64,000 nucleotides of DNA from Acidobacteriota bacterium (GTDB lineage: Bacteria > Acidobacteriota > JAAYUB01): positions 1 through 64,000 of the forward strand of contig JAGNHB010000016.1 of the NCBI GenBank assembly GCA_018001935.1, read 5' to 3'. The notes beneath the pieces were generated by a model. It was not told where the DNA came from and searched no databases. It saw nothing but the letters and a program-made list of their open reading frames with translations. Made by a program: the position numbers and the translations under genes. Each line of letters begins with the position of its first letter. The stretch's first letter is position 1. Shown in pieces: positions 34,169 through 44,112 of this stretch.

Positions 34169-37100
34169 ATGAAACGCAACCCCGGAGCCTGGCTGCCGAT
34201 TTTCCTGGTTATCCTGTTTTCAGGCCTGCTGATTCCGAGCGCGCTCGGGGCGAAGCCGGCGACGGCCGGCTCGGCGGCCGGGAAGGTCCCTGCCCCGGTG
34301 CCGCAGAGTGCGGCGTCCGCCACGGCCCTGGTCACGGCGCCACAGGACGCAGAGGCGGCCGCGCTCTGGCGCGATGCCGACGAGACCCGGCTGGAGGCCG
34401 CGGGCCCGCGGCTGATCGTCCCCCGTCGCTACCGCTTCCTCGCCCTCGACCTGGACCAGGTGAAACACTTGATGGCGAGTGCCCCCATGGAAGGGACGGT
34501 GGTCCTGCGAAAATCCCCGCTGGTCCTGACCCTCCCCCTGCCCGACGGGACCTCCGGCCGCTTCGCGGTGGTGGAGTCGCCCATCGTGGAGTCCGCCCTG
34601 CAGGTGAAATACCCCGAGACCCGGACCTACCTGGGCCAGGGGCTCGACGACCCCACGGCCACGGCGCGGCTCGACGTCACGCCCGTCGGCTTCCACGCCA
34701 TGATCCTCTCCGGGGTCAACGGGGCGGTCTTCATCGACCCTTACCGCCGCGGGGACACCACTCATTATCTCAGTTACTTCAAACGGGACTTCGTCAAGCC
34801 CGGGGCGGAGCACTGGCGCTGCCATCGGGACGACTCGATCCTGCCCCTCGACGGGACCCCGCCGCCCCCCTCCCCGGGCCGGCTCGCCCCCTCGGGGACC
34901 CAGCTGCGGACCTACCGGGCCGCCGTCGCGGCCACCGGCGAGTACACCCAGTACCACGGCGGGACCGTGGCCGGGGCCCACGCCGCCCAGGTCACCACCA
35001 TGAACCGGGTCGTGGGGGTCTACGAGCGCGAGGTGGCCATCCGGATGGTGCTGGTGGCCAACAACGACAACCTCATCTACACCGACCCGACCACGGACCC
35101 TTACACCAACGACACCGCGGCGGCCCTGCTCAACGAGAACCAGGCCAACTGCGACGCCGTGATCGGCGACGCCAACTACGACATCGGCCACGTCTTCGGG
35201 ACCGGCGGCGGCGGGCTCGCCTCGCTGTGGGTCCCCTGCGTGAGCGGGAGCAAGGCCCGCGGGGAAACCGGGTCCGGCGCCCCCGTCGGCGACCCCTACG
35301 ACATCGACTACGTGGCCCACGAGATGGGTCACCAGTGGGGCGGGCAGCACACCTTCAACGGCACCACGAGCAACTGCGGCGGGGGTAACCGCGAGCCCAC
35401 GACCGCCTACGAGCCGGGGAGCGGTTCCACCATCCAGGCCTACGCCGGGATCTGCGGCGCCGAGGACCTCCAGCCCCACAGCGACCCCTACTTCCACGTC
35501 TGCAGCTTCGACCAGATCGTGGCCTACTCCACCACGGGCAACGGCAACACCTGCGCGGTGACCACCGCCACGGGGAACAACCCGCCCTCGGTGAACGCCG
35601 GGGCAGCCTACACCATCCCGGCCCGGACCCCCTTCACCCTCACCGGCTCCGCCACCGACCCCGACGGCGACGCCCTGACCTACTGCTGGGAACAGTTCGA
35701 CCTGGGGACGGCCGGCCCGCCCAACACCGACGACGGCTCCCGGCCCATCTTCCGCTCCTTCAACCCCACCACCAGCCCCTCCCGGACCCTCCCCCGGCTG
35801 TCCGACATCCTCAACGACACCGCCACGTTCGGCGAATCCATGGCCACCACGTCCCGGGTCCTCCACTTCGTCCTGACGGCCCGTGACAACCGGGCGGGCG
35901 GCGGCGGGGTCGACTACGACACCACCACCGTGACCACCGTGGGCACCGCCGGGCCGTTCCGGGTCACCAGCCCGGCGGGGGGCGTCTGGGGGGCGGGCAC
36001 CACCCAGACCGTCACCTGGGACGTGGCGGGCACCATGGCGGCCCCCATCTCCTGCGCCAGCGTCGACATTCTTCTCTCCATCGACGGCGGCCTGAACTTC
36101 CCCGTCACGCTGGCGGCCGGCACCCCCAACGACGGCTCCCAGGCCGTCATCGTCCCCGCCCTGCACACCACCACCGCCCGAATCAAGGTCCGGGCCGTGG
36201 GGAACATCTTCTTCGACATCTCCAACCCGGACTTCGCCATCTGCGACCCCACCTGCACCGCCTCCGCCGACCCGATCTTCGGCGCCATCCCGCTGCCGGT
36301 GACCTTCACGGCCTCCGCCTCGGGGACCGGCTGCACGGGGACCCCCACCTTTGCGTGGGACTTCGGCGACGGGGCAACGGGCAGCGGCTCCCCCGTCTCC
36401 CACACCTACACCGCCGCGGGGACCTTCACCTGGACCTGCACCGCCACCCTCGACGGCGCCACCGCCACGGACAGCGGCACGGTGACCGCCTGCGCCGCCG
36501 CCACCATCACCGCGGAGCCCACCGGCAGCACCATCTGCCAGGGGCAGACGGCCACCCTCTCCCTCACGGCCACGGGATCGTTTCTGCTAACCTACCAGTG
36601 GCAGCAAAGCCCCGACGGCGTGGGGTCCTGGACCAACGCCGGGACCGGCAACCCCTGGACGACCCCGGCCCTCTCCCAGACCACCTGGTACCGCTGCGTC
36701 GTCACCAACGCCTGCGGGACCGACACCAGCGCCGTCGTCCAGGTCACGGTGAACTACGCCCCGGTCGTCACGGTCCCGCCGGCCGACGACACGATCTGCT
36801 TCGGGGAGACGACGACCCTCTCGGTCACCGCCACGGGGACCGAGCCCCTGGCGTACCAGTGGCAGCTGAGCCCCGACGGCGTCGGCGCCTGGGCGGACGT
36901 TCCCGGGGCCGTCACCAACCCCTGGACGACCCCGGAGCTGGCGGCGAGCGGCTTCTACCGGTGCCGGGTGACCAACGGCTGCGGGACGGCCGACAGCGCG
37001 GCCTGCACCGTCACGGTGCTCCCGCTCACCGCCATCACCGCCTTCTCCTTCCCCCTTTCCGTCTGCGCCGGAGAACCGGTCACGCTCACCGTAACGGGCC

Positions 37101-38875
37101 TGGTGGGCGCCCCCCCGTACACCTACGACTGGTGGTCGAGCCCTGACGGGGTCACCTTCACCCCCATCGCCGGCGCCCACGCCGCCGGCCTGACCCTCCC
37201 CGGCCTCACCGCGCGAACGGTCTTCAAGCTTCGGGTGACGGGCACCTGCGGCTACGACGAGCGGATCGTGATCGTGGAGGTGGTCACCCCCCCGGCGATC
37301 ACCCTCCAGCCGGCGGACGCCTGGATTCGCAGCCACGGGAGCGCCAGGCTGGAACTGGGCTACGTCGGGACGGAACCCGTGTCGATCCAGTGGTACCAGG
37401 GCGAGACGGGCGACGTGTCGCACCCGGTCCCCGACGCCACCCTGGCCCTTTTCCAGACGCCGCCCCTGACCGACGACACCACCCGGTTCTGGGCGCGGGT
37501 GTCCAACGGTTGCGGAACGGCCGACACCCGGACCGCCACGGTCACCGTCCGCAACACCTACTACCTCGCCCACGTCGCCGGCGGTCCGGACTGGTGGAGC
37601 CGCCTGGACATGGCCAACACCGACCACCACACCCACCCGGTCCTCCTGGAGGCCTTCGACGCCGCCGGCACGCCGGTGGAGAGCCTGGAACTGCCGGGCG
37701 GCATCGCCGCCCTGGCCGCGTTCGGGGGCGACCTGTCGACCCTCCTCTCCCCGGAGACCCTCGCGGGGGACGTCTGGCTGAAACTCACCACCCAGGCCGA
37801 GCTGATGGGCGTCCTGTCGTGGGGCACCCTGGACGGCCAAGCCCGCACCGCCCTGCCCTTCGAGGAAGAGGGTTTCTGCCGACTGGCCCTTCCCTACGTC
37901 TACGAATCCGCCGAAACCGGCGGGTCCTATTTCACCGGCCTCACCCTGGTAAACGTCACCGAAGAGCCGGCGGCGGTCCTGCTGGAAGCTTTCTCGGACA
38001 CCGGGGCCAAGCTCGGGGAAAACACCGTCGTCATTCCGCCGAACGGCAAGTACGCCCGCCTGGTCCGCCTCGTCTTCCCCGCCGTAACGGACCCGCTGTC
38101 CATCCGCAGCGTCCTGGTCCATTCGACGCGGGAGCTGGCGGGCTTCGAGCTGTTCGGGAACTGGGTCGAGAAGGGCGTGGCGGGGGTCCCCGCCTACGCG
38201 GTGAGGGAGAACGTCCCGAAGGACTGGTTTTTCGGGATGTACCTCAACGAGATGCCGCCCAACGACACCTGGTACACCGGCCTGGCCCTCCTGAACCTGG
38301 ACCCCGAGCCCGCCACCGTCATGGCGGACGTCTACGCGGCCTCGGGAGCGAAGCTGGGGTACGAACTCATCCCGCTCGCCCCCATGCAGCAACTCGCCCG
38401 GGAAGTGTGGGAACTCTTCGACCCGGCCCGTTACGCCGGGGCGGCAACCGTCATGGCGGGAGCATATGAACAGGCCGCAGGGCTGGAGATCGTCCGGTCC
38501 CGGATGTCGCCCCCGGCCTTCGACGGGCTCGCGGGGATCACCCAGGGGGCCAGCCTGCTCATCTTCCCGTGCATCCCGGACCCCGCGGAAGCACAGACGA
38601 CCATCCGGCTGACGAACCAGACGACGGCGCCCGACACGCTGCTCCTGGTCGCCTTCGCCGCCGACGGAACGCAGGTGGGCTCGGTGCAGGAACCGATCCC
38701 GGCCAGCGCCCAGCTCACCTTCGACCCGGCCGTTCGGTTCCCGGCCCCCGTCAAGCCCGTGGCCTGGGTCGCCGCCCGTGCCTGGGGGGGCGTGGCGGGA
38801 CACGCGTTTGTCCATTCCCGCAACGGGGAGTGGCTGATGATCTACCCGGGCCTGCCCGGCATACCGGGGTATTAG
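34169..38875 (+). CDS. Large secreted reprolysin-like metalloprotease with PKD and Ig-like repeats
   Basis: A 1568-residue exported protein. Signal peptide at 1-~28 (LPIFLVILFSGLLIPSALG), propeptide-like region to ~240, and a reprolysin-like zinc protease domain at ~250-500 with VAHEMGHQWGGQH (HExxHxxGxxH, first His ~384). A Reeler/DUF-type strand region precedes a PKD domain (~705-780, FAWDFGDGATGSGSPVSHTY). Three to four Ig-like modules (~785-1130) follow, with WQxSPDGVG and VTNxCGT signatures. Residues ~1131-1568 are four tandem ~110-residue modules with repeating WxxxLxxxN and AxxxxGxxL patterns. The ATG at 34169 has GGAGGGCGATC before it. It is probably a surface or extracellular protease; the tail may be for anchoring or adhesion. 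Confidence 0.85.
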   Translation: MKRNPGAWLPIFLVILFSGLLIPSALGAKPATAGSAAGKVPAPVPQSAASATALVTAPQDAEAAALWRDADETRLEAAGPRLIVPRRYRFLALDLDQVKHLMASAPMEGTVVLRKSPLVLTLPLPDGTSGRFAVVESPIVESALQVKYPETRTYLGQGLDDPTATARLDVTPVGFHAMILSGVNGAVFIDPYRRGDTTHYLSYFKRDFVKPGAEHWRCHRDDSILPLDGTPPPPSPGRLAPSGTQLRTYRAAVAATGEYTQYHGGTVAGAHAAQVTTMNRVVGVYEREVAIRMVLVANNDNLIYTDPTTDPYTNDTAAALLNENQANCDAVIGDANYDIGHVFGTGGGGLASLWVPCVSGSKARGETGSGAPVGDPYDIDYVAHEMGHQWGGQHTFNGTTSNCGGGNREPTTAYEPGSGSTIQAYAGICGAEDLQPHSDPYFHVCSFDQIVAYSTTGNGNTCAVTTATGNNPPSVNAGAAYTIPARTPFTLTGSATDPDGDALTYCWEQFDLGTAGPPNTDDGSRPIFRSFNPTTSPSRTLPRLSDILNDTATFGESMATTSRVLHFVLTARDNRAGGGGVDYDTTTVTTVGTAGPFRVTSPAGGVWGAGTTQTVTWDVAGTMAAPISCASVDILLSIDGGLNFPVTLAAGTPNDGSQAVIVPALHTTTARIKVRAVGNIFFDISNPDFAICDPTCTASADPIFGAIPLPVTFTASASGTGCTGTPTFAWDFGDGATGSGSPVSHTYTAAGTFTWTCTATLDGATATDSGTVTACAAATITAEPTGSTICQGQTATLSLTATGSFLLTYQWQQSPDGVGSWTNAGTGNPWTTPALSQTTWYRCVVTNACGTDTSAVVQVTVNYAPVVTVPPADDTICFGETTTLSVTATGTEPLAYQWQLSPDGVGAWADVPGAVTNPWTTPELAASGFYRCRVTNGCGTADSAACTVTVLPLTAITAFSFPLSVCAGEPVTLTVTGLVGAPPYTYDWWSSPDGVTFTPIAGAHAAGLTLPGLTARTVFKLRVTGTCGYDERIVIVEVVTPPAITLQPADAWIRSHGSARLELGYVGTEPVSIQWYQGETGDVSHPVPDATLALFQTPPLTDDTTRFWARVSNGCGTADTRTATVTVRNTYYLAHVAGGPDWWSRLDMANTDHHTHPVLLEAFDAAGTPVESLELPGGIAALAAFGGDLSTLLSPETLAGDVWLKLTTQAELMGVLSWGTLDGQARTALPFEEEGFCRLALPYVYESAETGGSYFTGLTLVNVTEEPAAVLLEAFSDTGAKLGENTVVIPPNGKYARLVRLVFPAVTDPLSIRSVLVHSTRELAGFELFGNWVEKGVAGVPAYAVRENVPKDWFFGMYLNEMPPNDTWYTGLALLNLDPEPATVMADVYAASGAKLGYELIPLAPMQQLAREVWELFDPARYAGAATVMAGAYEQAAGLEIVRSRMSPPAFDGLAGITQGASLLIFPCIPDPAEAQTTIRLTNQTTAPDTLLLVAFAADGTQVGSVQEPIPASAQLTFDPAVRFPAPVKPVAWVAARAWGGVAGHAFVHSRNGEWLMIYPGLPGIPGY

Positions 38876-39741
38876 CCCCAAGCCCCGTGCCGGCGCCCGG
38901 AGCGCCGGATACGGGTTATGCGGGGATATGCCAAGTGCACCCGGAGCGCCGGATACGGGCCATGTGGGGGTGTGCCAAGTGCACCCGGAGCGCCAGCGAC
39001 GGGCCGATTGAGAATTGCCTCGAGGCCCCTCGCTCACGCCTCGGCCCACGCTGGGGTGCGTCGGAGACTGCAAGGGCCTCCCCGGGCTTGCAGCGGGGCG
39101 TCCCCCCCCCTCGCCCTCGAGGCCCGAAGGGCCGATCAGATAATAGCCGGGGGCGAGTCCTCGAGCCCCCGGAAAAGGTGGGAGAAAGACCCGAGGAGGC
39201 CCGGAGGGCCGGCAAGAGAGTGACCGGACAATCACGGGGAAGGTTTCGTGCGACACGCATATGCCCTGATCGGCCCTTCGGGCCTCAACTTCATTCAAAA
39301 CCCCGCCTTCCGGGGGCTCGAGGACTCGCCCCCGGCCATTCTCTTGGCGGCCCTTCGGGCCTCAGGGGTTTGCGATTCCGGGCACTGAGGCATTTCGCAC
39401 GGCGAACGAAGGGGAACAGCGGGCAGGCCAGGGTTCGGAAACCCACTTCGTCCTGCCTGCCGTTGGCTCTTTTTGAAACGTTTACACCCCCCTCAGCAGG
39501 GGCGGGACCTCGTCCGGACATTCCGGGGACATCTCCCCGCGCGCCGCCGGGGAAAAACCAGTCCGGGGGGCAAAATCCCGACCGGCGGCGCGCGGGGCGC
39601 AGAAAATCCTATCCTGCTATTCTACAAATGTTTGTCCCCTGCGGGGACAGGGATGCTGGCGGCGGCACAATCACCGGTGGAGTCGCAGTCTCTGGAGGGG
39701 CCACCGCACCGGCGGAGTCGAGAACGTTTAAACCCCTCTCG
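38876..39741. repeat. Intergenic tandem and inverted repeats
   Basis: No gene is present. Two and a half copies of a 43-44-base unit (starting CCCGGAGCGCCGGATACGGG and ending GCCAAGTGCA) lie at 38897-39004. A 53-base inverted repeat has arms at 39120-39172 and 39310-39362, built around GGCCCGAAGGGCC and GGGGGCGAGTCCTCGAGCCC. The rest (39363-39741) shows no clear structure and falls in GC toward the next gene. Confidence 0.75.
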
Positions 39742-41235
39742 TCAGGGCTTGTGGCTCTCGATGAACTTCCCAACGAAGTTCCCTTCCTCGGAACCATCGG
39801 GTTTCGAGATGGTCCAATCGATCAGTTCCGATTCCTTGACGCGAATCCGATCTCGAAGCTTGTACCCGGGGATCAGACTCGGCTCGCTCCAGATCCGCCC
39901 GTCCACGACTCCGTCCGTGATGGAATCCACAGCGACAAACACCTGTTCAAACCGCCGATGTTCATCGAAGAGGCGCACAGTAATGAAAAAGCTCTCGCCG
40001 GAAGGGAGCCCTTCAAGAAACCGCGCCTTGGCATCAGGCCAGGTCTCGCGAGCTTTCCTGATGTAGGGTTCGCAGGCTGCAACAAAGGCGGCATTCTGGT
40101 CAGCTTGGACGTGAAAGGGGCGATCCTCGGGGGCTGTGTCCGCCAGGCGAGGTTCCTTCCGGGTTGAGGATGTGCTGAGATCATTAAGTGGAGACGCAGA
40201 TCGCGATTCAGCCCCGGCGAGGAAAAAGAAAGGGAATTCCCGCCGGATGAAGTCGTCCAGCAGCTGTCCGGACGGAGAGGGTCCTGCCGGAGGTTTTACG
40301 GGAAGCTGCCCGACCTCGGGCGAGACGGGTGTTCCAAAGACTGCGACCTGCATCCCTGAAGAGCCTTCCGTGAAATCGACCAGCAGGGTGCACTGCAGTT
40401 TCCGAAGGTAGACGGGTAGAAGGTACAGGATATCGGCACGAAAAGCACCGAAGACCTTCACCGCAGCGCTGGAATCTCCCGATCGATCGGAAAGGACCAT
40501 CTGAACAGGCAACAATTCTATCGGTCTACCTTGATAAAGTACGTACACTCTTTTCAGCGGGAGTTCAGCCTTGCGGTGAGAGATAGCAGTCAGCATCAAT
40601 ACAGCATGACCGTTGAGTCGATTATATTCCTCGATGTCATGAGGATAACCGATATCATACAGCACCACTCGCGGGGGTACCGATTGGCCTTCAGCGAATC
40701 TTGCAGCCGCCTCCTCGAGCAGGCGACTGTTCTTCTCGGTGGTCGCAGGCTGGTTCGTCCATTTGACCGGGATGGTTGGCCACGGGGGAACATCCTCCGA
40801 CTGTGCCGGGTTTGTCACTTTGAAATCAAACACTAAACTATGCTGAATATATTTGCATTTCGGAAGAATGTCGATCTTCCCGAAAGGAGTAAACTTCCAT
40901 TTCGAAGCAGCCTTCAGGGCCGCGGCTCTCAGCAACTCGTCCCCTTCTTCGCAGCAGGTCTTGACGACATTTCCCTCCCGATCGATCAGGACGACGACCA
41001 CAATGGTGCCTTTGATGCCTTTTCTCCTGGCCTCTTCAGGATATTCCGGAGATTCCCTGTGAACGGCATAGTTCTCGAAATGGGAAAAAAAGGCCGGATG
41101 ATATGTGCTGAAGTCACAAGGCGAGTTCGAGGAGGTGTTTGTTTGTGCGCTGACAAAACAGGAAATCAGCAACAACAGAATGGTCAACTGGCCTGATCGT
41201 AGTAACGACCGGCCGATCTTCTTATGCTTTCGCAC
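39742..41235 (-). CDS. Secreted TonB-domain/DUF2314-like protein
   Basis: A 497-residue protein with a signal peptide (LTILLLLISCFVSA). Residues ~58-118 (YPEEARRKGIKGTIVVVVLI, then DREGNVVK and ALKAASKWKFTPF) are a TonB C-terminal-type domain. Residues ~410-495 resemble DUF2314 (ESFFITVRLFDEHRRFEQVF, then GRIWSEPSLIPGYKLRDRIR). The middle is unassigned. It starts at GTG with a very strong AGGAGGTGA site, which decides the start. The GC is lower than in its neighbours, suggesting separate acquisition. It may transduce energy or sense signals across the envelope, but no receptor partner is nearby. Confidence 0.7.
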   Translation of the reverse strand: MRKHKKIGRSLLRSGQLTILLLLISCFVSAQTNTSSNSPCDFSTYHPAFFSHFENYAVHRESPEYPEEARRKGIKGTIVVVVLIDREGNVVKTCCEEGDELLRAAALKAASKWKFTPFGKIDILPKCKYIQHSLVFDFKVTNPAQSEDVPPWPTIPVKWTNQPATTEKNSRLLEEAAARFAEGQSVPPRVVLYDIGYPHDIEEYNRLNGHAVLMLTAISHRKAELPLKRVYVLYQGRPIELLPVQMVLSDRSGDSSAAVKVFGAFRADILYLLPVYLRKLQCTLLVDFTEGSSGMQVAVFGTPVSPEVGQLPVKPPAGPSPSGQLLDDFIRREFPFFFLAGAESRSASPLNDLSTSSTRKEPRLADTAPEDRPFHVQADQNAAFVAACEPYIRKARETWPDAKARFLEGLPSGESFFITVRLFDEHRRFEQVFVAVDSITDGVVDGRIWSEPSLIPGYKLRDRIRVKESELIDWTISKPDGSEEGNFVGKFIESHKP

Positions 41236-41736
41236 GAAAATTCACCTCCTCTTGAACGACCTCTCAACACAGGTCCCAAGCGCCCGCTTGATCTGCTCAA
41301 GCAGCGCCATCATGGATCCTCACCGGGTTCAATCACGCTATTATTATCCATCCAACAGATGCACAAGTCAATGACATTGCCCGGATCCTCAGGAAATCGA
41401 GAAGAAGGGAGTCCCGGAAGACCGGATTCCTCATTGCCTTCAGAGATCTTCATCGACTGAGGAGCAAATCATCGCCACTTGCTCACCTGCACGGCTCCGA
41501 CACGGAGGCTAGCGAGGAACTTCGTTTTCCCTTGACATCCCCGCGGCGGGTCGCCTACAGTCGGGACGGAAACGCGGGATGGAGACAGGGTCCGGGGTTC
41601 AGGTGCTGCAGATCGGGAACCGCATACCATCGAACGCTCGAGACCGCGCCTTTCTTCCGGATTCTGAATTCTGAATTCCTGCTCCTGTCTCCTTCCTCCT
41701 GTCTCCTGAATTCTGAATTCTATTCCTGGATTTTCC
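41236..41736. other. Gene-free gap with heptad-like repeats at its right end
   Basis: Upstream of the TonB-domain gene the sequence is lower in GC and shows no gene. From ~41655 to 41728, ATTCTGA-type and CTCCTGT-type 7-bp units repeat in an irregular array, directly preceding the YihY-fusion gene. Confidence 0.6.
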
Positions 41737-43296
41737 ATGTGCCCGGATCCCCCTGACATCAACCGGACCGCCCCCTCCCCGCCACCCCGGGTGTCCCCCG
41801 TCCTCCACCGTCGTGCGGCGGGGCTCAAGGAGGTCCTCCTCGACGCCGGCCGCAACTTCTACCTCAACGGGGACACCAACCAGGCGGCGGCCATCTCCCT
41901 CTACGCCATCCTGTCGTTCATCCCCCTGCTCATCCTCACCCTGCTGGCGGCGGGCCGCTTCCTGGGGGCCAACCCCGACGTCCAGCGCGAGCTGCTGGAT
42001 GGCTTCCGCCAGGTGACCCCGTGCCTCACCGAGTCCATCCTCCAGCAGCTGGGGGCCGTGGAACAGAAGGCGCAGATCCTGGGCTGGGTGGGGTTCTTCA
42101 CCCTGGTGTGGTTCTCCTCCATGATTTTCACGGCCATGGAGACCGCCCTGGACATGATCTTCCGGACGAAGTCCCACCGGAGCTACCTCGTGTCCAAGCT
42201 CCTCTCCTTCGCCATGATCCCCCTGGGGTGGGTGGTGGGCATCGTGAGCTTCGGGCTGTCGTGGATGACCTCCCTGGGCGCCGAGCTGTCCGCGGCCGCC
42301 GGCGCGGGGCGGGTGTACGACCCGCTCCGGCAGGTCCTGTTCCAGTACCTGATCCCCTTCGCCCTGGTGGTCCTGTACCTGACCATCCTGTACAAGGTCA
42401 TCCCCTCCACGCGCCTCCCCCTGGGAACGACCCTGGCCGGCAGCGCCGTCTTCGCCCTGCTCATGGAGCCGGCCAAACAGCTCTTCACCGTGTACGTGAC
42501 CCACACCACCCGCTACCAGGTCATCTTCGGGTCGCTGGACACCCTCGTCATCCTGCTGGTCTGGGTGTTCTACCTGGCCGCCCTCTTCCTGCTCTGCGCC
42601 GAACTCATGGCTTCCTGGCGGCGGCGGGACCTGCTCCTGCTGGAGAAGGCCCTTCTCCGGCAGGACGCGTCGCACCCGGTCATCGGGGAGCGGGTCGCCC
42701 GCCGTTTCGGCCGGATATTCCCCGCGGGGGCCCGGATCTTCCGGGAAGGGGACGCCGGGGATGCCATCTACTACGTCCTGTCCGGGAAGGTCGCCCTCGA
42801 AAAGCAGGGGGACCTCGCCAGCAAGCGCCTGGCGGTCTTCGGCCCCGGCGATTACTTCGGGGAGATGGCCGCCCTTGCGGGGACCCTCCGTTCCGCGACG
42901 GCGCTGGCCCTCGACGACGCCCACCTCGCGGTGGTGGACAAGCAGACCTTCCAGCGCCTCCTGCGGGAGTCCGAGCCGGTGGCCCGGCTCATGCTCGCCG
43001 AGTTCTCCCGGCGCCTCATCAACACCAACGAACAACTGGAAGACCTGATCCAGTCCGGCGTGAAGGTCCGGGTGGCCGCCCGCTTCCTCGCGACCTGGCC
43101 CCCGCCCGGCGACGCCGACCCGGTGGAGGCCCTCGCCCGCGAGCTGGGCCGGGACCCCCGGGAAATCCTGCGCGCGGTCGAGGACCTGGCCGGGAAGGGG
43201 CTGTTCCGCCTCGAAGGCAGCCGGGTGACCGGTTTCGATCGCGAGGCCGCTCTCCGGTTCCTGGCGGGGGGGGAGAATCGATCCGGGGAGGACTGA
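41737..43296 (+). CDS. YihY/BrkB-family membrane protein fused to cyclic-nucleotide-binding module
   Basis: A 519-residue protein. Residues ~40-290 are a YihY/UPF0761 (BrkB-like) membrane domain with about six transmembrane segments (for example AAAISLYAILSFIPLLILTL, ILGWVGFFTLVWFSSMIFTA, LIPFALVVLYLTILYKVIPS). From ~320 to ~435 there is a cNMP-binding beta-roll with IFREGDAGDAIYYVLSGKVA and GPGDYFGEMAALAGTLRSAT, which includes the phosphate-binding cassette (GEMA...RSA). The C-terminal ~70 residues are winged-helix-like. The domains run in one frame with no gap. The membrane domain alone is the normal form of this family. Function is unknown. Confidence 0.85.
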   Translation: MCPDPPDINRTAPSPPPRVSPVLHRRAAGLKEVLLDAGRNFYLNGDTNQAAAISLYAILSFIPLLILTLLAAGRFLGANPDVQRELLDGFRQVTPCLTESILQQLGAVEQKAQILGWVGFFTLVWFSSMIFTAMETALDMIFRTKSHRSYLVSKLLSFAMIPLGWVVGIVSFGLSWMTSLGAELSAAAGAGRVYDPLRQVLFQYLIPFALVVLYLTILYKVIPSTRLPLGTTLAGSAVFALLMEPAKQLFTVYVTHTTRYQVIFGSLDTLVILLVWVFYLAALFLLCAELMASWRRRDLLLLEKALLRQDASHPVIGERVARRFGRIFPAGARIFREGDAGDAIYYVLSGKVALEKQGDLASKRLAVFGPGDYFGEMAALAGTLRSATALALDDAHLAVVDKQTFQRLLRESEPVARLMLAEFSRRLINTNEQLEDLIQSGVKVRVAARFLATWPPPGDADPVEALARELGRDPREILRAVEDLAGKGLFRLEGSRVTGFDREAALRFLAGGENRSGED

Positions 43297-43360
43297 AATC
43301 GGCGCCCAAGGGGAGCTTCGGGCAACCGGCGCCGTCCCCGGGGATGAAGGGTCTGGCAAC

Positions 43361-43488
43361 CGTTTGCACGCGCCGTCCCGGCGCGGGGCTTCGGGCGTGG
43401 GACCCGGCAGGGGGCGGGGCAGGCCCCCCACGCTCATTTCAGGCCTCCGCTCGCTGGCGGGTCCGCGTCGGGACGACGCGTACGAACG
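43361..43488. repeat. Dispersed inverted-repeat element, copy A
   Basis: Bases 43361-43386 (containing TGCACGCGCCGTCCCGGCGC) and 43462-43488 (containing CGCGTCGGGACGACGCG) are imperfect terminal inverted repeats of about 26 bases, separated by ~75 bases. Similar elements occur at 49515-49636 and 49643-49751, and half-copies at 16226-16496. Confidence 0.75.
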
Positions 43489-43527
43489 GGCGGCGGAGCA
43501 GGCTCCCTCGTCGCGGTGGGGCCGCCC

Positions 43528-43947
43528 TCACAGCATGCGCCCGATCCACAGCACCCGGCCGACGATCCCGAACGCGTCGCCGGCCCGGTCCCCCTCCGCC
43601 GGTGAAAACTGCGGGTTGTCCGGAAGGATTCTCACCCTCGACCCGAGGGCGGAGAACAGGCGCCGGACCTGCGCCTCCCCCGCGTGCCGGACCAGGTAGA
43701 CCCCGCCATCGACCAGGGGGCACTGGCCGGTGTCGACCAGGAGTGCGTCCCCGCGGAGGATCGTCGGGGCCATCGCATCGTCGTCGGCACGGATCACCCG
43801 GAGCCCCTCCGGGACCGTCCGGAGCCGCTGCTCGACCCACTGCCGGCCGAAGGCGAGGAAGCAATCCGGTCCCGTCTCCTCCACGAGGTCCCCTCCCCCC
43901 GTCGCCCCCTCCAGACGATAATGGGGAACGTACGCGTAACCGGCCAT
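43528..43947 (-). CDS. S24/LexA-like protein without catalytic serine
   Basis: A 139-residue protein made almost only of an S24-type domain: DDDAMAPTILRGDALLVD at ~55-72, then VYLVRHAGEAQVRRLF and IVGRVLWIGRML. The usual GDSMxPT nucleophile is Ala here, so autocleavage is not expected. There is no helix-turn-helix N-terminus. The start is supported by AGGGAGAACACC before the ATG. It is a stand-alone gene, divergent from the first gene of the glycan locus. It may be a ligand or peptide sensor, or a remnant of a regulator. Confidence 0.7.
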   Translation of the reverse strand: MAGYAYVPHYRLEGATGGGDLVEETGPDCFLAFGRQWVEQRLRTVPEGLRVIRADDDAMAPTILRGDALLVDTGQCPLVDGGVYLVRHAGEAQVRRLFSALGSRVRILPDNPQFSPAEGDRAGDAFGIVGRVLWIGRML

Positions 43948-44112
43948 GGTGTTCTCCCTGTCCTGAGTCTCGACCGGGGCGAATCATACCACCGGCAAGC
44001 GGCCGACGCAACACCGTCCCCGGGCTTTCCGGGGCAACCCGGAAAGCGATCGGGGTCCCCTCACCTTCTCGAATCAATACCGGGTCTCGCAACCGGGCGG
44101 TTTCGTGATAAC

